From: Nemertoderma westbladi
Taxonomy: Eukaryota; Xenacoelomorpha; Nemertodermatida; Nemertodermatidae
Direction of reading: 5' to 3'
Assembly (NCBI GenBank): GCA_032718475.1
Contig: JAUCBJ010001555.1
Location: forward strand, 26,825 to 90,824
DNA length: 64,000 bases
Within the stretch, counting starts at the first letter, position 1; each line of letters starts with the position of its first letter. The notes beneath the pieces were generated by a model. That model had not been told where the DNA came from. It worked only from the letters and a program-made list of their open reading frames with translations, and ran no database searches. This document shows, piece by piece, positions 53,717-63,904 of the stretch. The translations under genes were made by a program, and so were the position numbers.

Positions 53717-56700
53717 CTAGAACTTATCTGAGTTCGGGTTCCAAGCGAGTCCCAGTACTCGCGCCATGGGGATTGGTTCTACCCCCAATTCTATGTCTCC
53801 GCTCCCGCGATCTTTCACCGGGAACGATTCTAATAGGGCCTCCGAATTGGTAGTGAACTTGGTCAGAGGAAATCCCCCTGTAGCCAAGCACTCCTGCAGG
53901 CCGTGAGCCACTTCTATGGCTTGTTCCGCCGTGTCCTTGGACACCAATCCGTCGTCCATATAGAAGTTTCTCAAGATGGACTCGATAACCTCTACTGGGT
54001 ACTTACCAATCTGGGCTGTTGCCGTTTTCTTTAAAACGAACAGCGTGCCATTCGGACTATCGCGGGCGCCAAATATCCTAACGTACATCTGGTATGTAAC
54101 CACTGGGCCGGATAAGTCTTCATTCTCGTACCAGAGAAAGCGAAGGCTATCCTGGTCTGCCTTACAGGCTCTTACCTGGTGGAACATCGCCTCGATGTCA
54201 CAAGTAAATGCGAATCGCCGCTGTCTAAAACGCAACAGTATTCCAATCAAATAATTGTTCAGGTTGGGACCATCCATCAACTCTGAATTCAGGGACATAC
54301 CTCTATAGACTGCTGCGCAGTCGTTGACTACTCGGACTTTGTCTGGCTTGTCAGGGTGAGTCACATAGTGGTGTGGAAGGTAATAAGTCTGGTCTGTCAC
54401 TAAGTCAGGGTCCTCTACCTTCCCAGCAAATCCCTTGGCAAAATAGTTGTTGATCTGGGCGCAATACTTCTCCCTAATGTCTGGATTCTTCAACAACCGA
54501 GCCCTTACTCCGTTCAATCTTTTCAAGGCTAAGTTGTAGTTGTTCTCCAACTTAGGTGGTTGTCGACGCCACAACATTCCAACTTCAAAATGTCCAGTCG
54601 GTAGTAGACGTATGGTATCTTCCATCATCTCCAGCGACCGTTTCTCATCAGTAGACATGGCTAGGTCATATCCACCGGGTTCCATTGCGTCCCTATCCAG
54701 CCATTCGACGGTTCTGGCTCCTGTCTCGAGGTCCTGGCGTATCAATTCCTTCTGTAATTCCTCCTCACTGTATTGGAAAATGTCTAGGTCTCGATATTTA
54801 GCCACCTGACCCTCCACTATGTCTGTATAAGTCAAAACGTTAGTCAGATAAGTAGCGTGGGCCGCTGAACCAGACCCACGGGTCTGATAACAGTAGTCCT
54901 CGGGTTCACTATCTGTCCGGTCGTTATGAAGTGGTTCCGACAACCTAACATTATCGGGAATCAACTCCTCGTCCGACTCGCTAAAGTCACTATAGTGGTC
55001 AATACAGGTTCTCCTAAACTCGTCTATGTCTGGTGGTTCTACTAATGGTGGTTCAGTTATAGGCTGTAATTCATCGTATCTGTTCATTGGCTTGTCGCCA
55101 CCTGTAAACTCATAAGACATGGGTACTCTTGTATACCAACCTAGTATGGTCCTATGGGCATGTGGTCCATTGACATGCAGCTCAGCTGGTTTCGTTTCCC
55201 ATATCTGGTGTGCGATCAGCTGTTCTGCACCAATCAACATAGAAACATTCCTATAACCTACCTGGTGTCTGGGTATCCTGAGCTTGTCAAAATACTCCTG
55301 TGCTATGGGACTCATCGGCGGCACCTTACCTAACTGCCTGCCGAATCCCTTCATAGCTAGACACTTAAATCCGTCCAATGGCAAAGCTTTCCGTTCTTGT
55401 CGAGTGTGTTGGTCTCTCGGAAGTAGGGAATCAAGTTCTACCGAAATTCTGTGTCCCTTGAGGAATCCTACCCCATGCATAGACTTCAACTCTATTTGGA
55501 TCTCCTCTGCGTCCTGGAAGCTAGAAACAGCTCTCGCCACTTCTTCGTCGATATAAGATAATGTGGACGCAGTGTCCAACATCACATATATTTGCTTCGA
55601 TCCCTTATCGCCAGTGAGTTTCACCGGAATCACGCTAAATATTTCCGACGTGGCCGATGATAAATACGTCCGCGCGCTGGTTGATGAACTATCCGCGGTG
55701 AAACCTTGGCAGGTCACCTCTCTTGCGCTCAACTCGCCATCCTCATCCGACGAACCTGGTTGGTAACCATCGTCTTGGATGCCAGTGTACGTATTCCTCC
55801 TTATCGATACGGGTTCTTTGCTCCCCTTCCTTTGAGGATTTCGCTGTAAGTAACGGTCCGTTGGGGTGTGGAAATCCGCATGTAGCAACTTGTGATGTAG
55901 TCTGCCGCATTCCATGCATCCGTCCTTGCTGTTCGGGCACTGCCGCCGTACATGACCTGGCGCAAGACATGCCCAACAGGTGTCCAACGTCCGCACTTGA
56001 ACTCTTCTCTGTTCCGAATTTAATTCTTTGAACCGTCTGCAACTATCTAACTTATGGTCGTCAGATCTTACCTCCTTTAGTAAACAGTATTGGCAACCTA
56101 CAAATCCATCCGGCAACTCCTGTTGCTTTAACCTAGGTCTATCTAACCGCTCACCTGACCATACTCGCGAGTCTGATCTAAAGGATGGGGTACTCGAATT
56201 ATATCTGTCTACTGAGTTATAAGTCACAGTGGTCCTATCATCGTCAAAACTTACCATAGACTTACCGGTAACAGGTTTAGACTCCCTCATATTCTCCTCT
56301 GAGAAGTTTGATTTCATCTCTGCTACTGCGTCTGTGGCTATCATGTCATGAATATGCTGAAGTGTCAATACTTTACCTTGGCCCTCCAACTTATTCTCTA
56401 ATTTGCGCCATTTCTGTCGATAACGCATGTTTAGACGTCTTATTACGCTTTTCAAAACTTCGGCGTGATCACCATGATGAGGTAGATTCACCGTCCTCAA
56501 GATGTCCAATGCGTTCGAAATAGCGTTCGCTAAGTTCAACAGCTCTAACGGAGTTGTAATCCTTCTGCCCTTACCCAAGTCTTCTACTATCGACTGCGCC
56601 ATCTTGGTTTTATTCCCGTAGATGTCACTAAGCGTCTTCATTGCTAACTCAAATGCCCTTTCATTGCCGACGAAGTTATCAGCAATGGCTCTAGGTTCTC

Positions 56701-59428
56701 GATGGAGCATCTGAAGCAAATAGTTGAACTTCTCGTTGGGAGTAAAGGTGCTGTTGGTCAGCTGCTCGTCGACATAGGTTATGAAAGTCCTCCAGTGCTT
56801 ATGGTTGCCCATAAACTTCTGGGGTTGTTGCGTCGGCAGTCCTTGCCTAGCAGCAAACTTACCTATGTCCCTAAGGGTTGCGTCGTTCCGGGTTAACAAA
56901 TGGTTTAGTTCCGCAGGGTTGTTAAGTCTGGTCCTTTCCCGGTGGTTCCAACTTACCTGCTCCGCGTCCGTCCTTCTTTCCTTATAGTTTCGGGACTTCT
57001 GACGTCTCATGTCTTCCTCTTCATCGCTTGACTCGGTGTCAGTCCTTAGCGCTCGCGATGGTTTGCGCGCCGAGGCCCTGACCCAAGCTTCCTCAATAAA
57101 TCTTTCCGCCGAATTTTCGAAATTGGGATTATGGATATTCGGGACAGGCGTCCTTACCTGAGGTCTATGTGGTATAGTCTCCTCCGATATGCGTACTCGT
57201 TGACTAGGTTGGACTTTATCTAACTCAGGCCTGCTAGGATTAGAATTACTCCTTACCTGGGCTGCTTCCTTTAACCGTAGGTTGCTAAGCATGTCCGTTA
57301 TAGGTTGGATGTGTGGCGATATAGCTTGCACTAAACTAGCACTTAACTCATCCCTCGTAATAAATTCCTGGCTAGGGTTCTGTTGTATAGTCGGCTCTAT
57401 CTGAGTAATCCGCTGTCTCTCATATGATCCCTCTTCCGGTTTAACCCGGAAGTTCTCCGTCGAACTGGGTCGGCGCTCCGTCCGCGTATTCCAAACCCGC
57501 GGGTTCGGTTCGCCCAATACTCGGCCCGTCGGAGTTTCTTCTCTAAATTCTTCGTTGTCGCGTTCGGTGTATAGTGGAGCGGTGTTCTGATGCCGTGGAT
57601 TCTGCGCGATAGGTGAAGCACTAATACCAACTGGCGTGCGATATGTAGAGAATGGTTTAGCGATCCGTGTACTCGTAATAGCTGGACCGGGTATAGGAAT
57701 TCTGGTCGTCGTCGACTCGCGTATGGTCGGAGTTCTCGCTTCCTGTTCGGCCTTCTGCAGTGCGAACAGTTCTCGCAACTCTGTCCCTACACTCGCCCCA
57801 CATTCTTCGATCATTCGCATCCCCTTCTCGGCGATTTCATTCGCCTTCCTAGTCCGTTCTTCGCTTTCTAAACTTAATCTCGCACTTTCCAACTGCGCCA
57901 GTTTACGTTCTTCTTCTTCCCTCGCTCGTCTCGCTGCGCCCTCTTCTTCCAGTCGCGCCTTTTCTTCATATAACATCTGTCGCTCCTTCTCGATCTCGAG
58001 TTCGCGTTCCTTGCGTTCGCGTTCAAGTTCGAGTTCGCGTTCTTTCTGTTCGCGTTCGAGTTGGAGTTCACGTTTCTTCGCTTCCTGTTCGCGTTCGAGT
58101 TCGCGTTTCTTCGCTTCCCGTTCGCGTTCAAGTTGGAGTTCGCGTTCTTTCTGTTCGCGTTCAAGTTGGAGTTCGTGTTCTTTCTGTTCGCGTTTCAGTT
58201 GGAGTTCGCGTTCCTTTCGTTCGCGTTCCGCTTGCTCACGCTTACCTTTGTCTTCCAACTCCCGCAACTTTGCGTCTAACTTACGTGCGCGCTCCCGTTC
58301 CCGCTCAGCTTCCTTCCGTGCTTCCGATGCACGCAAAACTTCCGCCTGCTGTTCGTCTAGTCGGCGTCTTCTCTCCTCCGCCGAGTTGTGAGAAACAAGG
58401 GATCTAGCACATATAACTTTCCCTCGCGCGTGACTAACCTGGGAATCGCCACTGTCTCTGGATGCGTCGTCGGGTGGAGTTAACGTCCTCTGTTGAATAT
58501 TCTCCGTCGTCGGTAGCACCTGGCCAGGTACCACCACTCCATTCTGCATCAGCCAGCTAGTAACTTCCCTCTGATAACGGCGCTCTTCTTTATCTTGGAT
58601 TTCTTCTCGCTCCACTAAGTCTCTTAACTCTGCGTCACTCACCTGAGTCGCCTGCGTTTGTGATGCCCATAGCAGCCAGTTCTCCGTCCTAACTCGTCGG
58701 AATCGCTCCGATAACTCGCGGTGCTCCAACAAGGCTGCTAAAACCCTGTCGTAAATCCTCGTCGCCACGTCGCTCGACTGAGACTCTACTGCCTTCTTCG
58801 CTAGGACTGCAAGCTCCTCCGTCTGCTTGAATAACGCTGAGTTATATCCTCTTCTAATCTCTACTAACCCTTCCCGTCCGATGTTCGCTGAGTCGGCTAA
58901 CATCTTCCTTACCTTGTCCGTCGTCCGAGTTATATGTCCGGCGTGCGCGCGAAGTTTCTTCTTTATCGCGATATCAAGTTCTCTCTCGCTTACCTGACTC
59001 ACACTCGGTGGACTTGAAGGATTATTTCGGGAACTACGGGTACTCCTAACAGCTGTTGGGATCACGGCACTTACCATACCCACAGGTCTGGAAACCGGGC
59101 TCCGGGCTCTCGCTTCTGCTACACTACCCTCCCTATCACTCACCTCTGTCCGGGCTGCTGTGCGGTCCTTCCTTACAGTAGTGGTAGGGGATCCTAATAC
59201 TATTACCTGAGGTAGTTCTTCTTCCTCACTAGTCACTGTCTCGTCCTCCTGTTTACTTACGTCAGCGTCGCTCGCTGCGTCGTCATAGTCAGCATTGTCG
59301 TCAACAGTAATATTTACGCTATCGTCAGTCGGCGGTCCAGCCGCCGTCTCATAGCTGTCCTCTAGAGCCTCTTTGTCTGAGACACTCATAGTCTTAATAA
59401 TGTTTGCCTTCCGGCAAAAATCTCGCAA
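53717..59428 (-). CDS. BEL 2 Gag, zinc knuckles, protease and reverse transcriptase
   Basis: 1903 residues; the likely start is the second methionine (MSVSDKEALEDSYE, near 59389). The N-terminal part is acidic. A long coiled coil at about residues 350-560 is built of REQKERELQLE repeats. The capsid-like region at about 880-1080 includes KFMGNHKHWRTFITYVDEQL and LRTVNLPHHGDHAEVL. Zinc motifs are CWACLAPGHVRRQC and CMECGRLHHKLLH. Protease: VMLDTASTLSYID, with DTA where DSG/DTG is usual. RT: FTCDIEAMFHQVRACKADQD and NFYMDDGLVS (YMDD). The frame stops at TAG in the RT to RNase H connection (NPNSDKF). Gag and pol share one frame here, unlike BEL 1. Confidence 0.93.
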   Translation of the reverse strand: MRDFCRKANIIKTMSVSDKEALEDSYETAAGPPTDDSVNITVDDNADYDDAASDADVSKQEDETVTSEEEELPQVIVLGSPTTTVRKDRTAARTEVSDREGSVAEARARSPVSRPVGMVSAVIPTAVRSTRSSRNNPSSPPSVSQVSERELDIAIKKKLRAHAGHITRTTDKVRKMLADSANIGREGLVEIRRGYNSALFKQTEELAVLAKKAVESQSSDVATRIYDRVLAALLEHRELSERFRRVRTENWLLWASQTQATQVSDAELRDLVEREEIQDKEERRYQREVTSWLMQNGVVVPGQVLPTTENIQQRTLTPPDDASRDSGDSQVSHARGKVICARSLVSHNSAEERRRRLDEQQAEVLRASEARKEAERERERARKLDAKLRELEDKGKREQAERERKERELQLKREQKEHELQLEREQKERELQLEREREAKKRELEREQEAKKRELQLEREQKERELELERERKERELEIEKERQMLYEEKARLEEEGAARRAREEEERKLAQLESARLSLESEERTRKANEIAEKGMRMIEECGASVGTELRELFALQKAEQEARTPTIRESTTTRIPIPGPAITSTRIAKPFSTYRTPVGISASPIAQNPRHQNTAPLYTERDNEEFREETPTGRVLGEPNPRVWNTRTERRPSSTENFRVKPEEGSYERQRITQIEPTIQQNPSQEFITRDELSASLVQAISPHIQPITDMLSNLRLKEAAQVRSNSNPSRPELDKVQPSQRVRISEETIPHRPQVRTPVPNIHNPNFENSAERFIEEAWVRASARKPSRALRTDTESSDEEEDMRRQKSRNYKERRTDAEQVSWNHRERTRLNNPAELNHLLTRNDATLRDIGKFAARQGLPTQQPQKFMGNHKHWRTFITYVDEQLTNSTFTPNEKFNYLLQMLHREPRAIADNFVGNERAFELAMKTLSDIYGNKTKMAQSIVEDLGKGRRITTPLELLNLANAISNALDILRTVNLPHHGDHAEVLKSVIRRLNMRYRQKWRKLENKLEGQGKVLTLQHIHDMIATDAVAEMKSNFSEENMRESKPVTGKSMVSFDDDRTTVTYNSVDRYNSSTPSFRSDSRVWSGERLDRPRLKQQELPDGFVGCQYCLLKEVRSDDHKLDSCRRFKELNSEQRRVQVRTLDTCWACLAPGHVRRQCPNSKDGCMECGRLHHKLLHADFHTPTDRYLQRNPQRKGSKEPVSIRRNTYTGIQDDGYQPGSSDEDGELSAREVTCQGFTADSSSTSARTYLSSATSEIFSVIPVKLTGDKGSKQIYVMLDTASTLSYIDEEVARAVSSFQDAEEIQIELKSMHGVGFLKGHRISVELDSLLPRDQHTRQERKALPLDGFKCLAMKGFGRQLGKVPPMSPIAQEYFDKLRIPRHQVGYRNVSMLIGAEQLIAHQIWETKPAELHVNGPHAHRTILGWYTRVPMSYEFTGGDKPMNRYDELQPITEPPLVEPPDIDEFRRTCIDHYSDFSESDEELIPDNVRLSEPLHNDRTDSEPEDYCYQTRGSGSAAHATYLTNVLTYTDIVEGQVAKYRDLDIFQYSEEELQKELIRQDLETGARTVEWLDRDAMEPGGYDLAMSTDEKRSLEMMEDTIRLLPTGHFEVGMLWRRQPPKLENNYNLALKRLNGVRARLLKNPDIREKYCAQINNYFAKGFAGKVEDPDLVTDQTYYLPHHYVTHPDKPDKVRVVNDCAAVYRGMSLNSELMDGPNLNNYLIGILLRFRQRRFAFTCDIEAMFHQVRACKADQDSLRFLWYENEDLSGPVVTYQMYVRIFGARDSPNGTLFVLKKTATAQIGKYPVEVIESILRNFYMDDGLVSKDTAEQAIEVAHGLQECLATGGFPLTKFTTNSEALLESFPVKDRGSGDIELGVEPIPMARVLGLAWNPNSDKF

Positions 59429-60442
59429 AAGTTCGAGATATAATTATAATTTAACCGAAATACGGTCAAATTAATTGTCAAATAATCAGTTGGTCCAAAA
59501 TGTCAAATAAATTCGCAATGCAATATTGTGAATTTAATGGGGTATATAGTTATAGCAAATACTAGCACAATATTTAAACAAAAATATTATTATATAGCTA
59601 CTATATAATATTAAATACCGGTATAGCACAAAATAACCTTGAATCTAATACAAAATATTCAAAATAAACTTGCCACCCGAATATTTCTAATTTTATATAT
59701 AGCTCTAATCAACGTAATTTTAATTTCAAATATTATACAGATTATATGTATCCACTAGCGCGTGGCTACATCTTCGGGTTGCGACTCTCTCTAACTCTCT
59801 CTCTAACTTGAGCGATTCAAAAACCATGGCCGGCTAAACCTAAATATCCTAACTAATAAATTGAGTTCAGCTTCGCAGTTAAACAACCGGTAATTTTTTA
59901 CTGCTTCCACAAACACAGTGGTGCCAACAGAACAACTAACCTTGTTTGCTGTGAGATTCCACGTCCGCGTCCAAAGATTCAGTCCCTTCGCTGATTGCAA
60001 ACCGAACCCGCAGACCCACACGAACCCCAAACTCAGAAGTTCCGTCTTGCCATGTATCTCCAGATGGTATAAAATAACTAAACGGTTACCTAACATACCG
60101 GTACAAAACTCTAGAATTTTACAAAATAATTTTGACCGAAACTGAATTCTCGCAAACCTAGCTAAAATTTTCAAAAAAAACTTACTAATTACAATTTGCC
60201 CTAAGGCCTAAGGAACTGCTGCATTCGCAATTAGTAAAAACGCACCACCGTACATCCACTGTATGCAGTACAGTAAGTAAAACAGTACACCAACCTAACA
60301 GCCTAATGATACTGTGTGTGGTACGGCAAAACAAATGTCCCTTCTACCGTACGCAGTAACAGCAATCAGCCTAATGTACTACTGTACTATCGTACGCAAC
60401 CAGTGAATACAGTAATCTAAACTAGCAGCCTAAGAATACTCT
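59429..60442. other. BEL 2 upstream region
   Basis: About 1 kb, AT-rich near 59450-59750 and CT-rich near 59790. A 5' LTR is expected here but could not be delimited. A 123-residue minus frame at 59803-60174 has no recognisable motif. Confidence 0.4.
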
Positions 60443-60443
60443 A

Positions 60444-60467
60444 TTTAGTTTAGTTTAGTTTAGTTTA
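60444..60467 (-). repeat. (CTAAA)n, probable LINE 3' tail
   Basis: Four to five 5-bp units on the minus strand, 600 bp after the ORF2 stop. A similar ACTAAACTAAACTAA run at 35430-35444 may mark another tail. Confidence 0.45.
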
Positions 60468-61063
60468 ATACGCCAAATGCAAATTAAAATTAATACATAC
60501 AGCACATAAATTCTTATAAAACACAATGAACTGGCAAATCTATAAGGATTCTACGCATATGCGTATATTTCTTTTATGAAGTACTGCAGGTAAGTTACAT
60601 ACATTATAGGTACAAACATATAACATATTACAAACATAAATAAACAATAAACAGATAGTGGGGTTCAAAATTATACGACGTAGATTGTAAGTAAAAATCA
60701 CAATGTTGATAATTTTACATATTGCAATAAAAAATAAACATAAAAGGCACGTTATGATTAAAATGTTTCTATTAAGAACGATACAGTAAAAACTTCGATG
60801 TGTGCAATAATATTAAAAAAAACAAATAAAAAATAATAAAAATAATAAAAAATACCGTGCACTTCATATGAAAATATTAAAAACAAAGAACCTGATATTT
60901 AATTAAGTAAAAATTGTAATTACAATGATACAAAAGAAAAATTTAATTTAATATAAGTACCGATGGAATGTAAACTGGGCAGTGGCAACTTGTCTAACTG
61001 GTATATCACTATAAATATTCATTTTGGACTTCATGGCACAATCAAGACGATTTTTAAATAAGT

Positions 61064-63904
61064 TTACACTAGGATTACCATGAAAATCTCGAGCATTAAC
61101 AACATTCTCATCACATTCCATAAGTTTATCACACGAGACGCAAAACTGTTAGTGTGGAACAAATGTTGACCCGCGGTGTTTCGTTTGTACAATGTCAGTG
61201 ATGAACCTCTTGTCGAATATGAGTGACGCTGGCTTCTGAGTTCAAAAAAGTTACTATAGTCTACGTTATCAAGTTTGTGAACAAACTTGTATGTTGATAT
61301 CATATCCGCTCTAGCTCGTCTGTAAATCAGTGTCGGTATTTTAAGTGAACGAAGACGCTCCTCATATGACAGATGCTGTAGTGAAGGTACCATACGGGTT
61401 GCGCGGTGTTGCACTTGTTCTATGTGCTCGATATCCTTTTGAAGATACGGTGACCATACAACTGTACCATATTCGAGTAGCGGACGAATTATAGACTTAT
61501 ATAACTTGGTAAACATTATCGGTTCCATAAACGTGAATGTGTGTTTTACTAAGTTAAGAATACGTGTCGCACGAGCAGCAATATTAGAACAATGAGCGGA
61601 GAATGACATATTGGAACTAAAAGTAACACCAAGGTCTTTCTCTTCGCATACTGCATCCAGAACTGTGTTAGACATGTAGTATGGCGTTGATGGATTTCTA
61701 CGACCAAGGTGAAGTATTTTACACTTTGAAAAATTAAACTGTAAGTGCCATTTGTTTGCCCATTCAACAAGCCGGTTTAAGTCTGCTTGCAAGAAGTTGG
61801 TGTCGTCCGTACTAGAAATTTGTCTGTATATTTTCGTATCATCTACAAATATCTTACAACAAGATGTGATCATATCAGGAACATCATTAACGAAGATCAA
61901 GAATAATATTGGCGCAGTAACAGTCCCCTGAGGAACGCCACTGGTCACCATTCGAGTCCCACTTAATACTCCATTAACCCTAACAGTTTGGGTACGCCCA
62001 GTAAGAAAGTTACCTATCCAAACTAAAACGTTGCCCTTTACACCATAACTCTCTAATTTATGCAGTAGCAGGGTGTGTGAGACAGTGTCAAAGGCTCGTC
62101 TTAGATCGAGATACACAACATCAGCTCCAAGAGAATGCAGTTCATCTACAAAGTTGCAGAAGTCTTCCACTACTTCTAGTAACTGTGTAACTGTAGAACG
62201 GTGAGCACGAGCTCCGTGCTGGGCATCAGTGAAAATATTATTTCCTTCAAAATGACAAATAAGTGCATCACGAATAAACTTCTCACAGACCTTAGCCAAG
62301 ATACAAGTAAGGGATATGGGACGATAGTTATCCGGGTTATGTTTAGGAGGTTTCTTTAACAAGGGACTGATAATTGCAGTACGCCAGTCGTCCGGAACAA
62401 CACCAGAATCAAAAGACAACTGGAATATAAACTGACATGGGACTGCAATGACCTCGGTTAACTCTTTCAGTATTCGACTATGTAGTTTGTCGGGGCCAGC
62501 AGACTTGGTAGGATTCAAATCAGATAACAACTTCATCACATTTTCAATAGAAACGTCAACATTCTCAAGAAGGGGAATATCACGCTCAAAGGTTGGGGGG
62601 TCAGGTAATGGGTCACTGATGCCGTCGTCAGAAATAAACGCAGCAGAAAATGTGTCACTTAGAACTTCCGACATTTCAGACTCCGTGGTAACAGTCTGAT
62701 TCCCTGTACGTAATGGGCCAATTGGGTTGCAACATTTTCTTTTAGAATTAACGTAAGACCAGAAAGCCTTAGGATTGGAACTACAAAGTTCAGCAATACG
62801 TTTTTCGTGATTTGATTTCGACACTCTACATGCCCTACCAGCCGTCTGTCTGGCACTGACATATCTATTACGGTTGCGCTCAGTAGGATATGTCCTCCAA
62901 CGTTGAAAAAGCACTTGCTTCCTCTGAACAGCAGAAATTGCAGTCTGTGACATCCAGCGTTCCCTAAAAGATGAACGAGCATTTACAATGGGGACATACA
63001 CATCTTGGCCAGTTAAGAGTTCAGATTTTAATATAATCCATGCCTCATCAGCAGATAAATCGGTAAACCTATCAGACCAGTCAATATCTCGCAATGAATC
63101 ACGCCAATCAGCAGTATCATACCTAAGGTGAGTTATCAAGGGTTCAGATATACACATTATATTAAGTTTACAAAATGTAATACCATGATCTGATTTACCA
63201 ATGGGACTAAATACACGGACATCTGAAACTGCATCGTGTGATTTAGATATAAGTAAATCAAGTGTAGAATCTGAACCATTATTCGAAAACCTAGTAAATT
63301 CATAGACATGCTGTGTAAAATGTCGATCTAAAAAAAAATTTAAAAATGCACGCTCAAAGGGTCTCGCAAGTGGTTTGAGAACAAGTTGCTCCCAATCTAT
63401 ATAAGGAAAATTGAAATCACCCAGTAAAAATAATTCATTATTGCTGGTATAACTACTTATTGCATCAATAAGAAAATGTAAACTAGCATTATTTATGTCC
63501 GTAGATGAGGTAGAGCGGTATATACATGTAACTACAAACTTTCGGCCATTATGAAAATTAATTTCAGCACAAACATAATCTGAGAAAATGACATTACCAA
63601 GGTCAACTTGTTGCACCCTGGAAACTGAATACATTGACGAAATTCTAATATATAGAGCAACCCCACCCCCAAACAAATCACGATCATCCCGAAATAAATG
63701 GTATGGACCAAGCGATAGTACTTCATCTGGGATCGAGTTGTCTACCCATGTTTCAGTTATACCAATAATGTCCGGTTTTAATAAGGCGACTCTGACTTTA
63801 AGTTCAGTCAGCTTATTTCGTAAGCATTGTGCATTTAAATTTAAAACCTTAAAACCACCATCGATTGACCATTGCTCCTGTTCTGCATTAACATTGACTC
63901 CTTG
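61064..63904 (-). CDS. LINE ORF2: AP endonuclease and reverse transcriptase
   Basis: The open frame starts after a TGA at 63907-63905. Upstream, the same frame is open again to an ATG at the window edge, so the TGA is either the ORF1/ORF2 boundary or a mutation. Endonuclease: LRNKLTELK, IIGITETW (catalytic Glu), FGGGVALYI, LLGDFNFPYIDW (Asp/Asn), GKSDHGITFC (SDH). RT: LNPTKSAGPDKLHSRILKEL, VVYLDLRRAFDTVSH (A), SGVPQGTVTAPILFLIFVND (B), KIFVDDTKIY (C). C reads FVDD, where FADD is usual in this group, and B has TAP for LGP. Near 61110 the conserved C-terminus moves to another frame (ARDFHGNPSVNLFKNRLD), so the copy has a frameshift. The domain order and motifs fit the CR1 group. Confidence 0.88.
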   Translation of the reverse strand, partial: QGVNVNAEQEQWSIDGGFKVLNLNAQCLRNKLTELKVRVALLKPDIIGITETWVDNSIPDEVLSLGPYHLFRDDRDLFGGGVALYIRISSMYSVSRVQQVDLGNVIFSDYVCAEINFHNGRKFVVTCIYRSTSSTDINNASLHFLIDAISSYTSNNELFLLGDFNFPYIDWEQLVLKPLARPFERAFLNFFLDRHFTQHVYEFTRFSNNGSDSTLDLLISKSHDAVSDVRVFSPIGKSDHGITFCKLNIMCISEPLITHLRYDTADWRDSLRDIDWSDRFTDLSADEAWIILKSELLTGQDVYVPIVNARSSFRERWMSQTAISAVQRKQVLFQRWRTYPTERNRNRYVSARQTAGRACRVSKSNHEKRIAELCSSNPKAFWSYVNSKRKCCNPIGPLRTGNQTVTTESEMSEVLSDTFSAAFISDDGISDPLPDPPTFERDIPLLENVDVSIENVMKLLSDLNPTKSAGPDKLHSRILKELTEVIAVPCQFIFQLSFDSGVVPDDWRTAIISPLLKKPPKHNPDNYRPISLTCILAKVCEKFIRDALICHFEGNNIFTDAQHGARAHRSTVTQLLEVVEDFCNFVDELHSLGADVVYLDLRRAFDTVSHTLLLHKLESYGVKGNVLVWIGNFLTGRTQTVRVNGVLSGTRMVTSGVPQGTVTAPILFLIFVNDVPDMITSCCKIFVDDTKIYRQISSTDDTNFLQADLNRLVEWANKWHLQFNFSKCKILHLGRRNPSTPYYMSNTVLDAVCEEKDLGVTFSSNMSFSAHCSNIAARATRILNLVKHTFTFMEPIMFTKLYKSIIRPLLEYGTVVWSPYLQKDIEHIEQVQHRATRMVPSLQHLSYEERLRSLKIPTLIYRRARADMISTYKFVHKLDNVDYSNFFELRSQRHSYSTRGSSLTLYKRNTAGQHLFHTNSFASRVINLWNVMRMLLMLEIFMVILV

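Larger units (their letters stand above)
49093..59091 (+). repeat. Six dispersed copies of a 17-bp near-palindrome, CCARACCCRCRGGTYTG
   Basis: Copies at 49093, 50570, 52654, 54870, 57491 and 59075 (each 17 bp, same orientation; the 57491 copy ends TTCG). They fall in non-coding flank and in three different reading frames of the pol/gag ORFs, so protein conservation does not explain them. Confidence 0.75.
51008..59428 (-). mobile_element. BEL/Pao retrotransposon 2, internal region; LTRs not identified
   Basis: Gag, protease, RT, RNase H and integrase lie in a single frame interrupted once by TAG at 53719-53717. I compared the flanks by eye and found no direct repeats that could be LTRs. Either they are diverged, one is lost, or they lie further out than expected. 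Confidence 0.85.

Noticed and set aside
57636-58391. Ser/Arg-rich plus-strand frame resembling an SR protein
   Set aside because: It is the antisense of the Glu/Arg coiled-coil repeats of BEL 2 Gag.
60444-60467. Telomere-like (TTTAG)n repeat
   Set aside because: Only about five units, placed where a LINE 3' tail is expected.
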